From JBLHGU01 sp047615875 (GTDB taxonomy: Bacteria > Pseudomonadota > Gammaproteobacteria > Arenicellales > CAJQKF01): a DNA stretch of 9,187 nt. The stretch lies in the NCBI GenBank assembly GCA_047615875.1, contig JBLHGU010000209.1, positions 1 to 9,187 of the forward strand, in the 5' to 3' direction. Made by a program: the position numbers and the translations under genes. Shown here in pieces: positions 6,601 to 9,187 of the stretch. The notes beneath the pieces were generated by a model that was not told the origin of the DNA, made no database searches, and saw only the letters and a program-made list of their open reading frames with translations. The first letter of the stretch is position 1; each line of letters starts with the position of its first letter.

Positions 6601-8193
6601 TTAACCAGTCATCCACCAGCGCTCAAGCAACTTATAACCATCAAATTCCCAGTTACCTGCTACTGTTTCAGGCACGCCTACTTTAGCCGTGTTAGCAGAG
6701 ATGTGATTAGCGAATGCATGAATGACTGAGCCGCCATCGTCACGACAGATAGCCTGCATTTCGAAGTACATATCACGGCGCTTGCTATCATCAACTTCTG
6801 CGCGTGCTGATACTAGCAGTTTATTGAATTTCTCATTCTTCCAGTAGGTTTCATTCCAGTTTGATGAAGCTGAATAACCTTGTGTAAACATCCAGTCTTC
6901 AGTAGGTCGGCCACTCCAGTAGCTGGCACACCAGGGGTGCTTAAGCCAGACATCTGACCAGTAGCCATCATCTGGCACGCGCTTAGGTGTAATTTCTATT
7001 CCCGAACTCTTAGCATGCTCACTGAATAGAACCGTAGTATCTACCGCGCCTGCATAGAGGCCGTCGGAAGCACTTAACTCAACCTGAAGTTTGCTTAGAC
7101 CGGCTTGTTTCAGATGCCATTTAGCTTTTTCTGGATCGTATTCTCTTTGCTCGAGCTCATGATTATAGTATCGATTCGCAGGAGAAATTGGATGATCATT
7201 ACCTACCAGCCCATGTCCACTCAGTACTTTATCGAGCACATCGTTGCGATCAATTGACAGTTTAAGCGCCATACGCACATGGTTATTGTCGAATGGCGCA
7301 AGATCGGTGCGCATCGGAAAGGTGTAATGTTGGGTACTAACCACATCCAGCACGTTAATACTGGATTTACTACCGAGTCGATCAGCAGAAGTAGAATCGA
7401 CATCACCAATAACATCAACAGCACCGGTTACTAGTGCATTCAAACGTGCAGTAGCATCAGCTATTGTCAATATTTCAGCTGAGTCGACAAAAGCACGATC
7501 CGACATAAAATGGTTGGGATTGCGTTTCAGGTTCGAATGCTGTCCAGGCTCGAAAGATTCAAGCATATAGGAACCACAACCCACATCGAACTGTTCAATC
7601 TTACCGTCTTTTGATGGCAGGATAGACAACGAACTGGCAGATAAAATAACAGGGAAATCCACACTGGCGGATTTCAGCTTCATTTTAACTACGTGATCAC
7701 CATCTTTGGTTATGCTTTCAACCTCTTCCATGAATGATTTCATTGCCGAGGCAGAAGCTTCGCCACGATGACGCTCAAGGGAAGCGATAACATCGTCGGC
7801 AGTTAGCGTCTGGCCATTGTGAAACTCGATCCCTTTGCGTAGCTTAAATATCCACTCAGAAGGATCAGCGCCGGGCTCAAATGATTCAGCAATTTGCGGT
7901 GCAAGTTGCCCATCGGCAAGAATCTCGGTTAACTGCCCATGCATCGAATACCACAGAAAATTGGTATGTCCACTGGAGAGAAATATCGGGTCTAACTTGT
8001 CTGTTGATGAGCCTTGTACTGTAGCAACTCGCATATGGCCGCCACGCTTTGGCATAGCTGCGAATGCGTTACCACTCACCAATGCGGCAGGAACTGCCGA
8101 AGCAATGCCTAACGCACTAGCTTTCTGCAAAAAGTCACGTCTCGATATTTCGCCTCTATTCAGGCCAGATACCAGTTTATCGAATGGTTTCAT
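6601..8193 (-). CDS. ABC transporter substrate-binding protein, family 5 (DppA/OppA-like), Tat-type signal
   Basis: This 530-residue periplasmic protein captures the compound for the importer encoded by the next genes. The N-terminus carries a twin-arginine motif SRRDFLQK at 17-24, a hydrophobic stretch (25-40), and a likely cleavage site AFA|AM after residue 45, so export of the folded protein by the Tat system is predicted. The mature part shows family-5 features: GIEFHNGQTLTADDV at 121-135, YDPEKAKWHLKQAG at 352-365, and CASYWSGRPTEDWMF at 422-436, followed by the aromatic-rich NWNETYWKN. Length is normal for the family. The start is well supported: GGAGGAG lies two bases upstream of the ATG. 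Family-5 proteins bind peptides, nickel, opines, haem and other small molecules, so the ligand cannot be read from the fold. The many Trp/Tyr residues at 411-451 would suit a cationic quaternary-amine ligand, but that is inference. It is the first gene of the cluster. Confidence 0.95.
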   Translation of the reverse strand: MKPFDKLVSGLNRGEISRRDFLQKASALGIASAVPAALVSGNAFAAMPKRGGHMRVATVQGSSTDKLDPIFLSSGHTNFLWYSMHGQLTEILADGQLAPQIAESFEPGADPSEWIFKLRKGIEFHNGQTLTADDVIASLERHRGEASASAMKSFMEEVESITKDGDHVVKMKLKSASVDFPVILSASSLSILPSKDGKIEQFDVGCGSYMLESFEPGQHSNLKRNPNHFMSDRAFVDSAEILTIADATARLNALVTGAVDVIGDVDSTSADRLGSKSSINVLDVVSTQHYTFPMRTDLAPFDNNHVRMALKLSIDRNDVLDKVLSGHGLVGNDHPISPANRYYNHELEQREYDPEKAKWHLKQAGLSKLQVELSASDGLYAGAVDTTVLFSEHAKSSGIEITPKRVPDDGYWSDVWLKHPWCASYWSGRPTEDWMFTQGYSASSNWNETYWKNEKFNKLLVSARAEVDDSKRRDMYFEMQAICRDDGGSVIHAFANHISANTAKVGVPETVAGNWEFDGYKLLERWWMTG

Positions 8194-8195
8194 AT

Positions 8196-8202
8196 CTCCT
8201 CC
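8196..8202 (-). promoter_or_regulatory. Strong Shine-Dalgarno of the binding-protein gene
   Basis: GGAGGAG on the minus strand sits two bases before the ATG at 8191-8193 when the whole run is counted, or five after the GGAG core. It is the strongest ribosome-binding site in the window; the downstream genes have weak sites or overlap the preceding gene. This fits high synthesis of the binding protein and fixes its start. Confidence 0.8.
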
Positions 8203-8236
8203 AAATGTAGTGCTTTACTATGGTAATAATAGAAAC

Positions 8237-8269
8237 TTCGGTTATACGTTGACCGTATATATCACCGAA
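8237..8269. promoter_or_regulatory. Bulged inverted repeat upstream of the binding-protein gene (operator or leader hairpin)
   Basis: TTCGGT (8237-8242) pairs with ACCGAA (8264-8269), and directly inside it TATACG (8243-8248) pairs with CGTATA (8254-8259) around a 5-base centre. The result is a 12-bp stem with one 4-base bulge (8260-8263). It lies 43 bases upstream of the start codon, so it could be a regulator's operator or a structure in the mRNA leader. I see no known riboswitch or regulator consensus in it. Confidence 0.4.
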
Positions 8270-8307
8270 ATGTTATACAACGTCTTAGCAATGATTACAT
8301 AATTCAT

Positions 8308-8337
8308 CTGTGATCTCAATTAAAAACTGTGATCTCA
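8308..8337. repeat. Perfect 11-bp direct repeat, possible tandem operator
   Basis: CTGTGATCTCA occurs at 8308-8318 and again at 8327-8337, a 19-bp period with an AT-rich 8-base spacer. Read on the minus strand the unit is TGAGATCACAG; the copy at 8327-8338 sits in CTGAGATCACAG, which has near-dyad symmetry around GATC. The pair lies about 115-145 bases upstream of the binding-protein start, a normal place for activator or repressor sites. No regulator gene is in the window to assign it to. Confidence 0.45.
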
Positions 8338-8467
8338 GAAGCATATGAAGAATAAACGACTAATGTACGAAATAAAGCGCGTATTAGACTGGTGATAGCG
8401 TGAGTTTCGAGTTCGCTGCGACCTTCACTAGACCTGGTTCAACGTCTACACATTACACTATCATTAT

Positions 8468-9187
8468 TCAAACACAGACAATCGGTTTAAGCCTGTTTAA
8501 AGCACCTGAAAAAGCCTCAATGGTATCTTCAATATCCACATCACTATGAGCCGCAGAAACCAGTCCGCCGGGCCAACCAGTAAAATCAACTCCATTAATA
8601 TTCAACGCCAGCCTTAATAGAGCAGCGACACCTACAGGTTGCCTAGCAAGCTCTTCGCGACCAAGCTTTACGGGGCTGAATCTTTCGTCATGTTCTGGCG
8701 ACTTATCGTCTTGCATATAAATATGAAACGCCGATGCTTCGCCATAAACCACCCAGGGAACATCATGGGCCTTCACCACTTCGCTTAATCCTACTCGCAA
8801 TTTTTTGGCGAGTCGGTTGGCGGTCTCGCAGACATCAGTTTGTTGTATTATGTTTAACGCTTGAATGCCGGCCGCTGCTGAAACCGGGCAGGCATTGAAG
8901 GTTCCAGGGTGGGATATTTTTTCTCTCCCAGAACGCTTTGCAGCATCATGATCAAGACCATCTACTATATCGGCCGATCCTGTCACTGCAGCACCGGGCA
9001 AACCTCCAGCTACTATTTTCGCCAAGGCAGTTAAGTCTGGCATAACATTAACAGCTTCTTGAACACCTCCCGGTGAAACACGAAACCCTGTCACAACTTC
9101 ATCGAATATCAACAGAACATTGTTGTCTTTTGTCCAACGTCGCAGTGATTGCAGAAATTCCGGGCTAATTGGCACTTTGCCAGTTGC
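8468..9187 (-). CDS. Class III PLP-dependent aminotransferase, glutamate-1-semialdehyde-aminomutase-like, C-terminal part
   Basis: The frame runs off the right edge of the window, so the N-terminal part is missing; 239 residues remain to the TGA at 8468-8470. A GTG at 9173-9175 is internal and not the start, since ATGK precedes it in frame and the family match continues across it. The fragment shows LLIFDEVVTGFR, whose Asp (residue 29 of the fragment) contacts the PLP ring nitrogen, and LTALAKIVAGGLPGAAVTG, whose Lys57 is the expected Schiff-base lysine. NACPVSAAAGIQAL then matches the family's 'G.P...AA...L' helix. The layout resembles HemL-type enzymes, but many catabolic omega-aminotransferases look the same. 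It is in the same direction as the importer cluster but 274 bases upstream, with its own regulatory-looking interval between, so it may be a separate unit. It could act on an amino product of the pathway; that is inference. Confidence 0.85.
   Translation of the reverse strand, partial: ATGKVPISPEFLQSLRRWTKDNNVLLIFDEVVTGFRVSPGGVQEAVNVMPDLTALAKIVAGGLPGAAVTGSADIVDGLDHDAAKRSGREKISHPGTFNACPVSAAAGIQALNIIQQTDVCETANRLAKKLRVGLSEVVKAHDVPWVVYGEASAFHIYMQDDKSPEHDERFSPVKLGREELARQPVGVAALLRLALNINGVDFTGWPGGLVSAAHSDVDIEDTIEAFSGALNRLKPIVCV

Noticed and set aside
7835..8302. 155-residue plus-strand open frame running from the binding-protein gene into its upstream region
   Set aside because: Most of it is antisense to the signal peptide and early mature part of the binding protein, with no family resemblance; the part beyond 8193 overlaps the regulatory-looking repeats.
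8308..8337. CRISPR-like or CRP site reading of the TGTGATCTCA repeat
   Set aside because: Only two 11-bp units with an 8-base spacer, far too short for CRISPR. TGTGA matches one CRP half-site but the TCACA partner at the right spacing is absent.
8203..8467. Sigma-70 promoter for the cluster
   Set aside because: There are -10-like hexamers such as TGTAAT (8299-8294) and TATAAC (8277-8272) on the minus strand, but none has a credible -35 at 16-18 bases, so I do not call a promoter.
8468..9175. Complete short aminotransferase starting at the GTG at 9173-9175
   Set aside because: The frame stays open to the window edge and the family's N-terminal half is missing, so this is a fragment cut by the window and the GTG is an internal valine.

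Overview
The window looks like a chromosomal stretch from a Gram-negative bacterium, probably a proteobacterium. The signs are a Tat-type signal on a periplasmic binding protein, a Dpp/Opp-class ABC importer, a Rieske oxygenase and moderate base composition (by eye a little under 50% GC). The lineage cannot be fixed further from sequence alone. A marine or host-associated organism using quaternary amines is an inference from gene content only. There is no rRNA, tRNA, CRISPR array or insertion sequence.

Layout, left to right. Bases 1-207 (+) are the 3' end of a class I SAM-dependent methyltransferase. It faces the rest of the window convergently across a 159-base gap that holds two abutting hairpins. 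All other genes lie on the minus strand, so they read from right to left. At the far right (8468-9187) is the C-terminal part of a class III, PLP-dependent, glutamate-1-semialdehyde-aminomutase-like aminotransferase, cut by the window edge. A 274-base interval (8194-8467) follows, with a perfect 11-bp direct repeat and a long bulged inverted repeat, and it probably holds the control region of the next genes.

The main unit is a compact six-gene cluster in the order: family-5 substrate-binding protein (8193-6601); a 482-aa MttB-family (trimethylamine methyltransferase-like) protein without pyrrolysine (6496-5048); DppB-like permease (5015-4059); DppC-like permease (4062-3175); one protein carrying both ABC ATPases (3185-1530); and a Rieske non-heme iron oxygenase alpha subunit of the quaternary-amine type (1500-367). 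The two permeases overlap by 4 bases and the second permease overlaps the ATPase by 11. A GC-rich hairpin after the binding-protein gene may let that gene be expressed above the rest.

Together the cluster encodes a complete importer (binding protein, two permeases, fused ATPase) with two cytoplasmic enzymes from families known to remove methyl groups from quaternary amines by different chemistries: O2-dependent Rieske oxidation and MttB-type methyl transfer. The most economical inference is uptake and demethylation of an N-methylated amine such as a betaine or carnitine-like compound. The usual partners of both enzymes, a corrinoid protein for MttB and a reductase for the Rieske enzyme, are not in the window. 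That pairing with missing partners is the most unusual thing here.
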